Counted from the first letter of the stretch, positions 1 through 13,194 are shown. The stretch: 64,000 nucleotides of DNA from Agrostemma githago (GCA_958450325.1 OY288243.1:48748878-48812877), one strand, 5' to 3'. Program-made: numbers and translations. The notes: generated by a model from the sequence alone, not told the origin.

Positions 1-1
1 G

Positions 2-61
2 CGCACAGAGAAGACAGGTTTTGCGAGGATTAGACCTAACCAATCTTCTTCCTCTTCATGA
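2..61 (+). pseudogene. LINE A ORF1 C-terminal tail
   Basis: The first frame ends in a TGA at 59-61 after a tail containing the string GFARIRPNQ. The C-terminus of LINE B ORF1 ends with a matching GFAEVEPNQ. The stop overlaps the ORF2 ATG at 58-60 as ATGA, as in the other two LINEs of the window. Only about 19 codons are visible, so the call rests on the alignment with LINE B and on position. Confidence 0.6.
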
Positions 62-3000
62 AAGGTCTCTCTTGGAATTATCGGGGACTCTCGGACCGGC
101 TCGCACCGACAATTTCTAAGATTAGAGCGATCCTTAGCAATCATAGAGACCTAGATTTTCTTTTCTTTTGTGAGACTAAGTGTAATGTTGACTTAGTTGC
201 GTCCTATTGTCGTCCTTTTGGTTTTGGTTCTTAAGAAGGCATTAACGCCCTAGATTCAAGTAGTGGTCTTTTTGTGGGATGGAAGACGGTCTCCTCTTTT
301 ACTTTTGTTTCAAAGTGTCAGAACTTTATAGTTTTCAAGTCTAATATTATTAATGTTGCTTTTCCCTTTGACTTGGTTCAAGTGTACGAGGAAGCCTATG
401 TGGAACACAGGCCTATGGTCTGGGATAGTTTGGGGGGAGTCTTAGAAACGTTTAATCTGCCTTTCCTTTTACTCGGTGATTTCAACCAAGTAGATACTCT
501 AGAGGACAAGCTTAGTAAATCTAATAGAAAGATTCAAGGCATAGATTACTTCATCAACTGGAAAATGAATATGCAAATCATTGATCTGCCTTTCAAGGGT
601 CCGAGATTCAATTGGAATAACAATAGGAAAGGAGAAGCTAGAGTTTTTGAAAGACTCGATAAGGCTTATGCCTCAAATGACTGGCTCTTCAACTATCCTA
701 ACCGGGGTGTGGTTCACTTACCTATACAACTTTCAGACCATGCTCCTATTTTCTTTATTTCTGAGCTTACAAAAGATAAAAGAAGGAGGCCATATAGGGT
801 GGAAGTGTGGTGCCTGGAGACGGAGGAAGAGAAAAACATTGTGCAAAAAGAATGGGAAATGGCTGAGATTGGTTCAATAAATTTCATATTGATGAGGAAA
901 CTAGAACGTATCAAAAAGAAACTTATGAGATGGCATTGGATAAGAAGAATTAATGGAACAGAAAATGGGATGACTTTGATGAAAAACTAGGAAGTGATTT
1001 GGAAGATACCATTCAAGGTAAGGAAGGCGAGGAATATGATAAGACCCATGCGGATCTTATCGGGTTTAGCAAAGCGGCTTCAATCTACTGGAAACAAAGA
1101 GCTAAGATTAAGTGTGCTGAAGAGGGTGACCTATGTACTCGTTATTTCTTCAATTGTATTAAAGGTAGAGGTGGGAAGAACTTTATTAATAGCATTCGTA
1201 AGGACCAGGGAGAATGGACACAAGACCCATCTCAGATAGCGGCTGAGTTCCGAAACTACGTTCATACCATTTACCAGGTGGATACTGTGCAAGATTCTTT
1301 TGAGGACTACTACTCAGAGAATGAATTTTTTTTTAATTATGGGAGTTTAGGAGTTTCGGAGCAGGAAGGAGAAGGTTTGCTACGAGAATTTACTAATAAA
1401 GAAGTACGTAAGGCTGTTTTTCAAATGAGGTCCTTTAAATCCCCGGGACCGGATGGAATACAGGGAGCTGAGAGTTTTTTAAGGAAAACTGGAAAGTGGT
1501 TAAAAAGGATGTCTGCAAAGCGGTCCGTTCTTCGACTAAGTCAGGTTTTATTTTGAAAGAGATGAATAGGACATTCATTACTTTAATTCCAAAAATTGCT
1601 AATCCTGAGAGAGTTGATCAGTTTCGGCCTATTTGTCTTTGCAATGTTATAATGAAATGTATGGCTAATAGAATGAAGAGCCTTATGGGTCGTATTATAG
1701 GGGATTTCCAAAATGCTTTTGATCCGGGAAGATCGATTACCGACAATATTCTTATTGCGCATGAGTGTATAAGAACTATAAAGAAGAAGAATTCATGTAA
1801 AGTTGGCATGGTTGCGGTAAAAGTCGATATGAGTAAGGCTTACGATCGAATCAACTGGAATTTTCTTAAAGGCGCTCTTTAGGTTTAGGTTTTCCGATGA
1901 AATGGGTGGAACTGACTATGAATTGCGTTTCCTCGGTTCTATTCGATTCTTATCAACGGGGAACTTTTAAGATCTTTCTCGCCTACTTGTGGTCTGAGGC
2001 AAGGGGACCGTCTTTCCTCTTATCTGTTTGTTATCAGCACGGAAGTTCTCTCAAGAAGGCGGAGATTTTCACTTGGAAGGGACCGTGTATTGGGTATTGG
2101 AGTGGCTAGGAGGTCGCCGGAGATTTCACATCTGTTTTTTGCTGATGACTCCTTGTTCTTTCTTAAAGGAGATTGGAGGAATATGGTGAATTTTTATAAA
2201 GCTATCCAGTATTGTCTTCTTTCAGGACAAAAAATTAATAAATCTAAATCCTCTATCTTATTCAGCCCAAATTGCAATCTCTCCATTGTCCAAAGAACGC
2301 TTCTTCTTCTTGATATCAAATCAAGTGAAGAATAAGGCTCTTATTTAGGCATCCCTGAAATAGAAGGGAATAAAATGTCCAAGACTCACAACCTTATTGT
2401 GGAGAAAGTCTCTCAAAGAATCATGTCTTGGAACGGTGTCTTCTAATCCCCTGCATGTTGGTCGGTTAACTTTGATCCACTCTGTTCTAGCTAACCTTTC
2501 AAGTTTCGTTCTATCGGTCTTCAAAATACCGATAAGTGTTGCGAACAAGGTGAATTCTTTGTTGGCTCATTTTTGGTGGGTGGGGTCTAGAACAGGGGGT
2601 ACGGTTCATTGGAGGGCTTCGAGGTTCCTTTCCTTGCCTAAGACAGAAGGTGGTTTAGGTATTAGGAATTTGATTCATGTTAACCAGGCTTTTCTTGCTA
2701 AGGTGGTTTGGAAATTATTAAAGAAAGAAGATTCTTTACTATGCAAAGTATTTGAGGGGAAGTTTGATAATATTAAAGATTGGATTAATAATAGGAATGG
2801 GCTTCATCATAAGGGTTCTTCCAAAGGTTGGAATGATCTACTATGGGGTAGCGAGATTATTAATAGTGGTCTTAGCTGGAGCCTAGGGAGTAATATAGAA
2901 GAGAACACAAGTAGAATCAATATTTTTCAAGACAAATGGGTTCAAGGTTGTATTCCGGTCCCAAAAAACGGTATTAACTGTTTGAATAATGAGGAAGACA

Positions 3001-4915
3001 ACTATTGGTTGTTAGCTGATTTTATCAATATTGATAATTCTTCAAACATTGACAAATTAGCGTTGGTCTTTGACCCGGTATGGTGTGAAAAAATCCTCTC
3101 TATTCATATACCAGTTAAGGCTTTACCTTGTTCTCCAGTATGGAGAAGAACCAAGGACGGTATTTATAATGTCAAAAGTGGATATAGAGAAGGGTTCAAG
3201 ATGAGAAATTCGAAAAGCATAGATATATGGCTAATAGAGGTATTGTGTCCTTCTCAGAGTTCTACTCAAAGAAAGTCTTGTGGAGGCTACCTAGCCCCCA
3301 AATTTGGAAGACTTTTGTATGGAAAATTCTTTCCTCTGCTCTACCAGTGGGCTAGGTTGCACCGATACGGACACGGACACGGGACACGGGTACGTATCGG
3401 ACACGTGACACGGCATTCAAAATTTTGTAGGACACGGACACGGCAGGAAAAAAATCAATATACATATTTAAACAAAGAGAATTTGAAGATTTTTATACCT
3501 AAGATATACGTTTGGTTACTTACACTGTCACAATTATCGTAAAATAATAAAACAAAAATTAAAGTCTTATGAATTTGAAGTTAAAAATCAAATCATAAAA
3601 ATTCAAACAATTGTACTACTATAATATAATTATTGGCTAGTTATAATAAGTGTTTATAGAATCAATTAACCACCGTAAACCTACAATATTATTATTTAGT
3701 AAATCCGGAACCCAATAAAACAATGTTAGGTATGTCCGATGAGTCTCTAAATATTACGAACCGGGTTAGACACGTCTCCAAATATGATGAACCGTGTCCG
3801 ATACGTGTCCGAATAAATTAAAAAAACCGGACACGGTTTTACAGGTGTCCGACACGTATTGCCGTGTGTCGGTGTCCGACACGTGTGTCGGTGTCCGACA
3901 CGTGTGTCGGTGTCCGACACGTGTGTCTGACACGACACGTTGGTTTGGAGGAGTGTCCGCGCAACCTAGCCAGTGGGCACTGAAAGAATTAAGAGGAAGT
4001 TATCGGGATCGAATCATTGTGTCCTTTGTACTGAGATAGTGAGCCATGATTTGGAAGGTAATGTAGAATCCCTTGAACATCTTTTTAGGGATTGCCTTAA
4101 GAAGATTATGGACAAGTTGTTCTATTGGGATTCGTGTTGAAAATGCTTCTTATACTAGGTTACAAGACTGGATTATGAATTGGATCTCATACTTATCTAA
4201 GCTTGAAGATTCTAATATTGGACTTCTCCATTTCTTAAATATGTTATATTCAATCTGGTTATTTCGTAATGGCATTATCTTCGGTAAGTGGGATAAGTCT
4301 GTTTTCGGCTTTTGGAAGAGATATGAAGCCTCATTCATGCAGGGACCTTGGACTTTATAGTAATCCTATTAATCACAACTCTAAAAAGAAGAAGTATTTG
4401 ACACATGGTGTTAGCCTGGGCGGGGAGAAGAATAATTGGGATGATATGAGAGTCCAGAGAGCATAAATCAGGAACTTGAAAGAATTTTTTCTGATAAAAC
4501 AAACTAGTAGTAATAACTCATGTTCTCAGGCGACCGTTCAGGTTGATGCAGGATGGCTTCCTTCGCATCGGGCCGCAGGTGGATGGGTGTGTTTTAGATA
4601 TGAAATGAATTTTTGGAAGAAGTTCAACAAAAGTTCTTTGCTGAATCGGTTATTCAAGCGGAAGCACTTGCTATTCTTAGGGCAGTTAAATGGGTCAAGA
4701 GACGCGAATTTCTTCACGTCAAAGTCATGACTGACTGCTTGAATCTGGTTCTATAGATTGTTGAAGTGGATAGTCCCTCTGCTTGTCTGGCGTCACTGAT
4801 TGAAGATCTTGTGGCAGGGTGCTCGAACTTCCACTGTTGTTCTATTTATTTTATTCCTAGGACACGAAACTCACAAGCGCATAGACTAGCATCTAATGCA
4901 CTTGGAGCTTGGTGA
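58..4915 (+). pseudogene. LINE A ORF2 remnant (endonuclease, reverse transcriptase, zf-RVT, RNase H)
   Basis: ORF2 would nick target DNA and copy the LINE RNA. The start ATG at 58 opens an AP-endonuclease-like domain whose frame is first lost at a TAA near 231. The GDFNQVD motif lies near 474 and the SDHAPI motif near 740. Reverse transcriptase motifs follow, with FADD at 2138-2149. The zf-RVT segment is split by the MITE at 3352. Removing the MITE and one target copy rejoins LPVG to a CVLC/LEHLFRDC zinc segment, as in LINE B. An RNase H segment with DAGW near 4540 ends at a TGA at 4913-4915. At least five frame changes make it nonfunctional. Confidence 0.85.
3352..3969. mobile_element. hAT-like MITE built from GTGTCCGACACG-type repeats
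   Basis: The element begins CTAGGTTGC and ends GCAACCTAG, a perfect 9-bp terminal inverted repeat. It is flanked by the 8-bp direct repeat ccagtggg at 3344-3351 and 3970-3977. An 8-bp duplication fits hAT transposons. Both ends are filled with short palindromic units (gacacgg, gtgtccgacacg), most densely at 3830-3940, and the middle is AT-rich. There is no transposase, so it must be moved in trans. Its open frames are repetitive Ser-Asp-Thr-Cys strings and are not credible genes. A 9-bp duplication with a one-base shorter inverted repeat is an equally good reading of the border. Confidence 0.75.
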
Positions 4916-4946
4916 TTCTATCTCTTTATAACCTTTGGCAAAAAAA

Positions 4947-5757
4947 TTAAGAAACTATTAAAATTAACAGCTACACAAGAGGTCATTATTGGAGAATGCC
5001 ACCGGGGACCCAACCACACAACAGACACCCAAAACCACCATGAAAAAACACCAGACCCGAAACCGTCCTATAAAGCAAGACCCAAGTCCATCAAGGCAGA
5101 AGACCCGCCACCACAACCATTATTCAGTAAGACCAAAGAAAAAAAAAGAAAACCAACGGATAAAAGTCCTAGACCTTACAACCCCTAACCTATGACCGAA
5201 CAAGCCGACAAGACCAATCGAAAACCAAACCAAGTCGATAGAATACGGACCAAACCACAAACAAGCTGACCAAACCCAACAAGCAGCTAACAAAAACCTA
5301 AAAAAAACAAAACACAATCAGCCACCCAAACCAAACCACCAAACACTGACGAAACTGAAGGGTGGGTGAGGGGGGGAACACCCACCAGCAGAGATCAATG
5401 ACGGGGAGGGGGCCGACACAGGGGAAGGAGGAGCCAGTCACCGGAGGGCGGGGGAGGGGGCTAGGGTAGGGGGGAACGCCCCCTGCGAACGCCGACACAA
5501 GATAGACACGCGGTCGAATCATGTCGTCAACGGATCGAGTCAGCGACGGATTGGTGACGGCGAGCAGACAAGGAGGGGGCCGGCCATCACCACAAAACCA
5601 CAAAGGAAAACTGAAAGGAGACTTACTGGACAAGAAAAACTGAATGGTGATCATCACCGATAAGACGGAAACGGGGAAGAGAAAACTTAATAGGAACGGA
5701 GAAGGAGAATGGTGATCTGGTTGCAGGGTTCTGCCACATAACATTGCTAAATAGCAA
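4947..5757. other. Unassigned spacer between LINE A and LINE B, strand-biased in base composition
   Basis: The left part (about 4980-5340) is rich in A and C. The right part (5350-5720) is rich in G and A with G runs. The minus strand is open for 158 codons here but gives only a Pro/Ser-rich, low-complexity product without a recognisable domain. The segment may be LINE 5' leader, or the target DNA between the two LINEs. I see no gene. Confidence 0.4.
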
Positions 5758-6400
5758 ACATAGTATATCGACACTAAATTTAACTTTCACCATACCATTT
5801 TCTCTGACTAAAATTTTCTCTCTCTAAAAATTTGGGGGAAACTAATTCATTTTCTTTAACAGATAAGGAAAAGCGTCCATTCTTGATAACGGTGGACGAT
5901 CAGGGAAACTCTTTTCCCTTCCGTTTCCGATAGATTGCTTTGCTGGGTATCGGGTTAAAGGATTTATTTTACGTTCTTGTCTCTTTTGAAGAAGTTATTT
6001 AATAACTGTGTAAGTTCGATTCTGGGAGGTGGCTCAAGGGATTTCTTATCATTCAATTTTGCGCAATTCTATTGGCTTGTTCCTGTAATAACTGCCAGTA
6101 ATTTGTAGCTATTTCCAAGAAACTTTGTCATTATACTGTTCCCTGATACCTGATTGGTGGATAGAAGATAAAGAGTGTTAGTTAATAGGGATTTAGGGCT
6201 GCAGGTATTGCATGCAGAGTGTCCATTTAGTTTATCAAGAGTACCTTTTCCAGAGCGGCTGTCTAGAGATGGATTATAAATTGGAGAACCAGAAAAGGAA
6301 GAAATCACACTTCCAAAGCAGCAAGAAGCAAAAGAATTTCAGAAAACCTTTCTATTCTTACCCACCAAGAAGAAAATCGAAACTCTATAGGTTGAAAGCT

Positions 6401-8957
6401 ATGAATGGAGAAGAGTACAATCGGGTTAATGGAGAGGTGGAAAGAAGGCATGCAAGGCAGAACGGTTTCATCGACGGTAGAATGGACCATGAACTTGATG
6501 ATGACTTGGTTGTACATATCTCGTCATCTTCAAACGATAACAGTGAAGAGGAAAGAATCGGAGGTAATAGAATGCCTAATGGAAGATTACCCAACGGTCA
6601 TTTACCGAATGGGTTTGCGAGGAGGAGAACTCAAATGACTGAAGATGACATGGAGGATTTTGAGGATGACGGAGAACCTATCAGATTCAACATCCCGGAG
6701 CAACCGCCTAGAGTGAATGTGGACGACGCGTATGGGGAAGATTGGAGACTACCTAGGGCGGGCGCCTTACTGACTCTTAATCCAGACATCTTTCAAGGTA
6801 ATGTTGCATTGCTCAGTAAGTGTGTTTTGGGATATATGGTGGATTATAGGGAATTTGATGCTTTAGCTATTTATAATGCTATAGAAGCTAAGTGGTCTAC
6901 TAGGAGTTTCATCACGGTTTATAAGATGGATGATATCTTTATTTTCTTTTGTGATGATGAGAGAGACCTACTTGATATTATTTATCGAAGTGTAGCTACT
7001 TTCTTTGGGGGGTTTGATGGTCTTTAGAGACTGGGAGAGGGAGATGGTCCCTCGAACGGTTAGGTTCCCAATGGCAAATATCTGGGTAAGGGTGGCTGGG
7101 TTACCATTTGAGTTTCTGAACAATGACGTCGGGAATGTTATTGGTAAGGTTTTAAGCCAATACTATTGGGTGGAACCTATGGGTGTTATTCCGGAGAACG
7201 ATTTCATTCGTATTAGGGCCACTTTATTTCTCGATGAACCATTAATTCCCGGTTTTTTCTTGGCGTGTGGTGACGGAATGTTACTGTGGGTACAATTCAA
7301 ATACGAAGGTATTTTTAAGTACTGTGTCAGATGCGGAAAAATTGGGCACAAGGTTTCCAGGTGTGCAGCCACAGCCCGACAAGTTGCTACAAGCGTCAAC
7401 TCGGTACTAAGGAGAGTGGTGAGGCAAAGATTTGTCATCTTTCAAGCAGAATCGAACCTGCTATGTTCAGCCTGGACATGAGGGCAACTCCACTACAAGC
7501 CGAATTTGCAACAACAAGAATTCATCTAGGGCAGAATAATCATGGAGATTTTCAAGAGATTTTAGATGAAGACAGGCAGGTCGACTTTGATCTCGGAGTG
7601 TCTCTAGGAGGGAGAGTAGCAGCAGGAATGAGGTATACTCCTAATAATATCCCATTTGCAGGTACAGTTTTATATCCTATTTTAAATAGGAACAGGCAGA
7701 GACAAGGTGAGAGAGGGGAGAACGAAGACAGAATGGACATTGACGCAGATAATCAAGAGGAAGCGAGAGATGGGCCACAACGTATGGGTGATCTGGGTAG
7801 AAGAGTTCTTTTAGAAGGACCTCATGGCATGGGTGGGATTATGGGAGACCCGAACCACCCTCCACATGGATTTCAATACCAAGACCCTTACATTCAAGCC
7901 ATGAATGTGGATGAAGATGTTGATGAGACTGATATAGATTGGATTAGGATGGAGGAAATAAGGCGGAGGGTCGAACCCAATGTTAACAGAGCGCTCAACG
8001 AAGATGAAAATGAAGGTCTGGCTCAAACGTTCTTTTCCCCGACTGGATTTCCTATCACTCCACAGGGTACGCCGATGCGGGGAGGGGATGTGAATGAAGA
8101 CGGGGAGGATGAGCACCAAGACAACAATGATAACCACAACAACATTATCAATCCGGGAGGGAACAATGGGGAAAACGACAATGGAGGAAGGGGAGGGGTG
8201 GGGGAGGAGACAAATTTTGGAACTGAAGGTGGTGAAGGTGAGAGAAACAGAGAAGAAGGAGTCCCAGCCAACTGATAACATCGGACTAGTGGACGTTAGG
8301 GTGGGGATACAGGAGGACTTTAGGATGGAAAGGGGGGAAGGAGACGGTATAGGAGAGAGAATGGATGAGGAGGTTGAAGATCTGGGAATTACTAGGGGAC
8401 ATGGAATGAGGCAGGAGGAAAATATGGAAGAAGAAGAAGGTAATAGGTTTATAGAAAATTTGTCTGATAATGAACCAGAAGGAATGAATTTGGTGGAAGA
8501 AGGTTACGACGAAGATGCAGTAAGATTGGAAGAAGTTTTGCAAGGAAGATCCTTTCCAATTGTTATGGAAAACTCACAGCCCAATATGAATCAAGATCCA
8601 CAAGGAGAGGAAGATTTGGGCTTTCCACTAAAGATGGGTAATGAATTTGAGGTGGGAGAACTAAGTGGGCTGATGAATCCAGAAAAGAGGATGGGGAGAT
8701 CAGCGGGCCAATTTAAAACAAAAAAGAGAAAGGCCCACTCTGAACCAAATTGGAGGATCGAAAAAAGAACCAGGATGATGGAAGAGGAACTCTACTTGTC
8801 GGATGGAAGCAGCTCGGTTATCAAGAGAAGGAGAGGAGGTGAAGCGGGGGAGGAGGGTTTGTGGCTATGGCAGTTGGCAGAAGACTCGGAATTGGGCCAA
8901 GAAATGAAGTTGGGCTTTGCGGAGGTTGAGCCTAATCAACCTCCTGAGGAACTATGA
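6401..8957 (+). pseudogene. LINE B ORF1, RNA-binding gag-like protein, frameshifted
   Basis: ORF1 proteins of this type bind the LINE RNA. The reading passes through at least four segments in changing frames: to 7027, then 7005-7481, then to 8275, then to 8957. One shift coincides with a G6 run near 7010. The N-terminal third is acidic. A DUF4283-like region follows, with WSTRSF, then VATFFGGFDG and the WVRVAGLPFEF string. A CX2CX4HX4C zinc knuckle (CVRCGKIGHKVSRC) lies near 7325-7366. The C-terminal half is Glu/Gly/Asn-rich and poorly structured. The start could also be the in-frame ATG at 6212 or 6269. Confidence 0.8.
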
Positions 8958-11900
8958 TGGGACTCGTTTGGAATTGTAGGGCTATTTCCGACCCGCTCAA
9001 CCCTACAATTCCGAAAATTAGAGCGTTATTATCTAGTAATAGTAATTTCGATTTTAACTTTTTTGCTGAAACAAAATGTGCGAGTCATGTAGTGGCTAAT
9101 ATTTGTAGACCGTTTGGATTTCGGTATTATGTTGGTGTGGAAGCTAGGGGAGCTAGTGGAGGTGTTTTTGTTGGATGGAAAGTCGAGTCGGCGTTCTCCA
9201 CAATTTTTGTATGCCCTAATTTTATTATCCTAAAATCTAATATAATAGGAGGCTTCCCTTGTTATTTGTTGTGTGTGTACGGAGAACCGGAAGTTTCTTT
9301 AAGGGAGGAGGTATGGGAAAGTTTAGGTTCATGGATGGATGTTTTGGATCTTCCTTTTTTATTGATTGGCGATTTCAACCAAGTTGATAATATGGAAGAC
9401 AAATTGAGTAAATCAAGGAGTATTCCGGGAATGGATAGCTTTTGTTTATGGAAAATAGATCATGACTTAGTCGATGTCCCATACAAAGGCCCAAAATACA
9501 CTTGGTGCAATAATAGAAAAGGAGAAGATAAAGTCTTTGAAAGACTCGATAAAGCTTATGCTTCTAGTGATTGGATTAGGCTATTCCCTGACTCGGGTGT
9601 CATTCATCTACCCATTCAGCTTTCGGACCATGCGCCAATTATCTTTAACAGCAATTTGGTTCATGATAAAAGGAAGAGGCCGTACAAGATTGAAGCTTGG
9701 AGTCTTAACATGGAGGAAGGTATTGAAAAGGTAAAAGGAGGGTGGAATTTAGAGGTTAAAGAATCAAGAGGGTACTCAGTTATGAGGAAGTTAGAAAAAG
9801 TTAGGTCAATTATAAAAAGATGGGCCTTAGACAAAAAGAGAGAGTGGGGGAAGAAGTGGGATGAATTCGACTTCCAACTTAGATAAGAATATGATAAGAT
9901 TATTAGTGGTGGAAATGATGAAGAATATAATAGGATTCAGGGACGATTGACAGAATTCCCTAAAGCAGCGGCAGTTTTTTGGAGACAAAGGGCCAAAATT
10001 AAATGGGCTGCTGAAGGGGATGTTTGCACAAGGTATTTCTTCAATTGTGTCAAAGGGAGAAGAAATAAAAATTATATTTGGAGTATCAAGAAAAATGATG
10101 GGGAATGGACTCAGGATCTGACCACCATTGGGGAGATATTCAGGGATTATTTCAAGAGTATTTTTAAAGTCAATGAAAGTATGGAAGAATTCGAGAGTTA
10201 TTATGGAAAATATCAGGGATATTTTGACATTCTAAGAGGTAGTATAAGTGAAGAAGATCAGGACAAACTGAAGCGGAATTTTACCGCGGCTGAGGTTAGA
10301 AGAGCGGTTTTTCAGCTAGGTGACTACAAGTCTCCAGGTCTTGATGGAATCCCGTCAGAATTCTTCAAGAAATGCTGGTATTTCATCAAGGAAGATGTTA
10401 CTGAGGCTGTTTATGCATGTCTTAACTCTGGTTTTGTTCTAAAAGAAATGAACAGGACCTTCATCACGCTGATTCCTAAGGTCAATTGTCCAGAGAAAGT
10501 GGAGCAGTATCGACCAATAAGTTTATGCAATGTTATTATGAAAATTATCATGTAGTGTATTGCTAACCGAATGAAAAATTTGATGCCCAAACTCATTGGT
10601 GAATTTCAAAATGCCTTTGTTCCGAATAGGGCTATTCAGGATAACATCCTGATTGCAGATGAATGTTTGCACAAGATAAGCACTTGTAAAAGAGGGAATG
10701 TGGGAGACATTGCGTTTAAAGCAGACATGAGTAAGGCCTATGATAGAATTGACTGGAACTTCCTCCGAAGTGTCCTGAAAGGTATGGGCTTTCCTGATAA
10801 AATTATTCAACTCATTATGAATTGTGTAACTACAGTGTCGTACAGTATCCTTGTTAATGGTGTTCCTCTGGAGTTTTTTAAACCTTCTTGTGGATTAAGA
10901 CAAGGGGATCCACTATCCCCCTATTTGTTTGTTATTTGCACGGAGATTCTGTCTAGACATTTGATCCATAAGGAGGGATCTAATCAAATTAGAGGGATTA
11001 AGGTGGCGATGAGGGCTCCTTCCGTTTCCCACCTTTTCTTCGCCGATGATGCCCTATTCTTTTTTAGAGGAGAACTCAACTACTTGAAGAATCTTCATAG
11101 AACACTGGAGCAATATTGTAGACTTTCAGGCCAGGTTATTAATAGGGAGAAGTCAGAAATGGTTTTTGCACCAAATTGTAACCTCAGCGTTGTTCGTGCC
11201 GGACTTCATCTTTTCCAACTCAAACCTTGTGCTACTCTTGGTAAGTACTTGGGGATACCTGACATTAGTGAGTCGGGGACTAAAAACATTGCTAATGCAA
11301 TCTATGGAGCGGTCCTGAAAAGGATTGGGTCGTGGAATGGATCTTTCCTATCCCCAGCAGGAAGATTGACTTTGATCCACTCGGTGCTCGCCAGCCTTTC
11401 ATGTTATTTTCTATCGGTGTTTAAGATACCGATAAGTGTTGCTAAGAAAGTGGATGCTTTACTAGCACATTTCTGGTGGGCGGGTGCTAAGTCGGGTAAA
11501 ACACTGCATTGGAGATCGATTAAATTTCTTGGATTACCGAAGAGGATGGGTGGACTGGGAATTAGAGGTACGACGCTTATGAACAAGGCTCTGTTAGCTA
11601 AAAATGCCTGGAGAATTATTCAGAGTAAGGACTCTATTCTCAGTAGAGTGTTTACAGGGAAATATGGTGCGATTAGAAATCAGGAGGAATTCTTGAAGAG
11701 TAAGCAAAAGGTGAACAGGTCTAGGGCGTGGAGTGGAATTTTAATTGGAAGGGAAACGTTGGAGGACGAATTGGGATTGAAATTGGGATGTAAGAGGGAC
11801 AATAACTGGCGATTTAATATTTTCCAAGACAAATGGGTTAACGGTGGAATCCCTGTTATTAAAACGGGGGTTAATTTGGAAGAACCAAGTACCAATGTTA

Positions 11901-12848
11901 GGAACTGGAGTGTTAAGGACCTCATGACAGAGGGAGGGGAATGGAACCAAGATAAAATTGATCACATTTTCTCCCCAGATTGGAAAAAGAAAATTCTGGC
12001 TATTCCGTTGTTCAATGGGAAGCGGGGCACTAGTTGTATATGGTTAAAAACAAGATCTGGAGAATATACTGTTAAAAGTGGCTATTATAACCTTCTTCTT
12101 AAGGAATACAGGGATAGCGAATGCATCAAAAAGGCCACACAAATGATGGAAAGGTACCCTAATTTCTGCAGCAAAGTCTTGTGGAAGCTTCCTGGACCGG
12201 CTAGCTGGAGGATTTTCTACTGGAAGATTATAGCCAATGCGCTTCCAATAGGAGTGGAAAGAGAAAAAAGACAACTGATGGGAATAACACATTGTGTTTT
12301 ATGTTATAAAGAGGAAGAAGGAGGACAATGTCCTAGGGCGAACTCCGTATTTGAAACATTAGAACACCTTTTCAGAGACTGTTGCATTAGTAGGAGCCTG
12401 TGGAGATCTACTGAATTTGCTGAGTGGGCTCAGATAATAATGAGACTTCTTTCCAGGAGTGGGTAATGGAATGTACCACACGACTTTTCGACGCCAATGA
12501 CGACTGGAGAGGACTTCTTCAATTCATAAATGTTTTATATAACATCTGGCTTTTTAGGAATAATATCATATTCAAAGGGGGCCGAAATGAAGTCACGGGG
12601 CTTTTGGCAAGACATAAGGAATCTTTGACACTTCTTAATGAAATATGGGAAGATACGAAGAAAAGAAAGGAAATAAATAGCAAGGTGATAAGAGCAGAAG
12701 GAAAAACAGAAAAGGATATTATTAGAGAAAGGATAAAGAATTCTTATGATCCTCTTACTATAAAAGAAGGCACCGCTCCCAGTTACGTGGCGCAGCGTGG
12801 GAGCTCCATTCGGAAATAAGTCCCTTTTTTTATACTTTTGGATTTGTA
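8954..12848 (+). pseudogene. LINE B ORF2, endonuclease to zf-RVT part
   Basis: The ATG at 8954 overlaps the ORF1 stop as ATGA. The endonuclease has GDFNQVD near 9370 and SDHAPI near 9627. The reverse transcriptase has QGDPLSPYLF near 10900 and FADD near 11041. The zf-RVT segment with CVLC and LEHLFRDC lies near 12190-12385. In-frame stops are TAA at 9884-9886, TAG at 10553-10555 and TAA at 12817-12819, and a frame change lies near 12430-12445. The reading is cut at 12848 by the Helitron and continues in frame at 27116. LINE A reads cysteine-methionine where LINE B has its TAG, so that stop is a point change. Confidence 0.88.
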
Positions 12849-13070
12849 TCCTGAATTTGCCTTTGCAATTGAAATCAGGTACCTTATGGGACAAATAACC
12901 CCCAACCTCTTAATTGCCCTGTTTCGTGAATTGTTATCAGCTAATTACTCCAGTTTCGGGAACTGTTAATCGCCCCCATGGGAATTGCACACATTCAATG
13001 GCTGCTTTTCTCAAGTTTCCCTCATGTTTCCCATGCTTTCAATGCATCTAACCCACCACACTCAATGCAT

Positions 13071-13085
13071 CGCTTATATATGTAC
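13071..13085 (+). promoter_or_regulatory. TATA-like box of the Helitron RPA gene
   Basis: A gcttatatatgta sequence lies about 115 bp upstream of the RPA-like start codon at 13195, with pyrimidine-rich leader between. Position and composition fit a plant core promoter. This is inferred from sequence only. Confidence 0.4.
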
Positions 13086-13194
13086 TTCGTATATCTCACA
13101 ATTCTGAACTCATCTCAAACTCTTTCAACTTCTTCTGTGCATACAAAGATCATCACAATTGAAAGGTTATTAGATCTTCATTACTGTCACTTCA

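Larger units (their letters stand above)
1..4946 (+). mobile_element. LINE A, decayed non-LTR retrotransposon, 5' end outside the window
   Basis: A plant LINE entered near the end of its ORF1. It runs through endonuclease, reverse transcriptase, zf-RVT and RNase H segments to a short A-rich tail near 4940-4946. It is collinear with LINE B (5758-27589), for example in the endonuclease, the FADD reverse transcriptase box and the DAGW RNase H start. Many stops and frame changes show that it is old. It is interrupted at 3352-3969 by a hAT-like MITE. No target duplication could be assigned because the 5' end lies outside the window. Confidence 0.85.

Noticed and set aside
3747..4039. Open frames on both strands with repeated Ser-Asp-Thr-Cys strings
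   Set aside because: They arise from palindromic gtgtccgacacg DNA of the MITE and read similarly on both strands.
5298..5774. Minus-strand frame of 158 codons, Pro/Ser-rich
   Set aside because: Low-complexity product, no domain, no splice or promoter support; explained by strand-biased composition.
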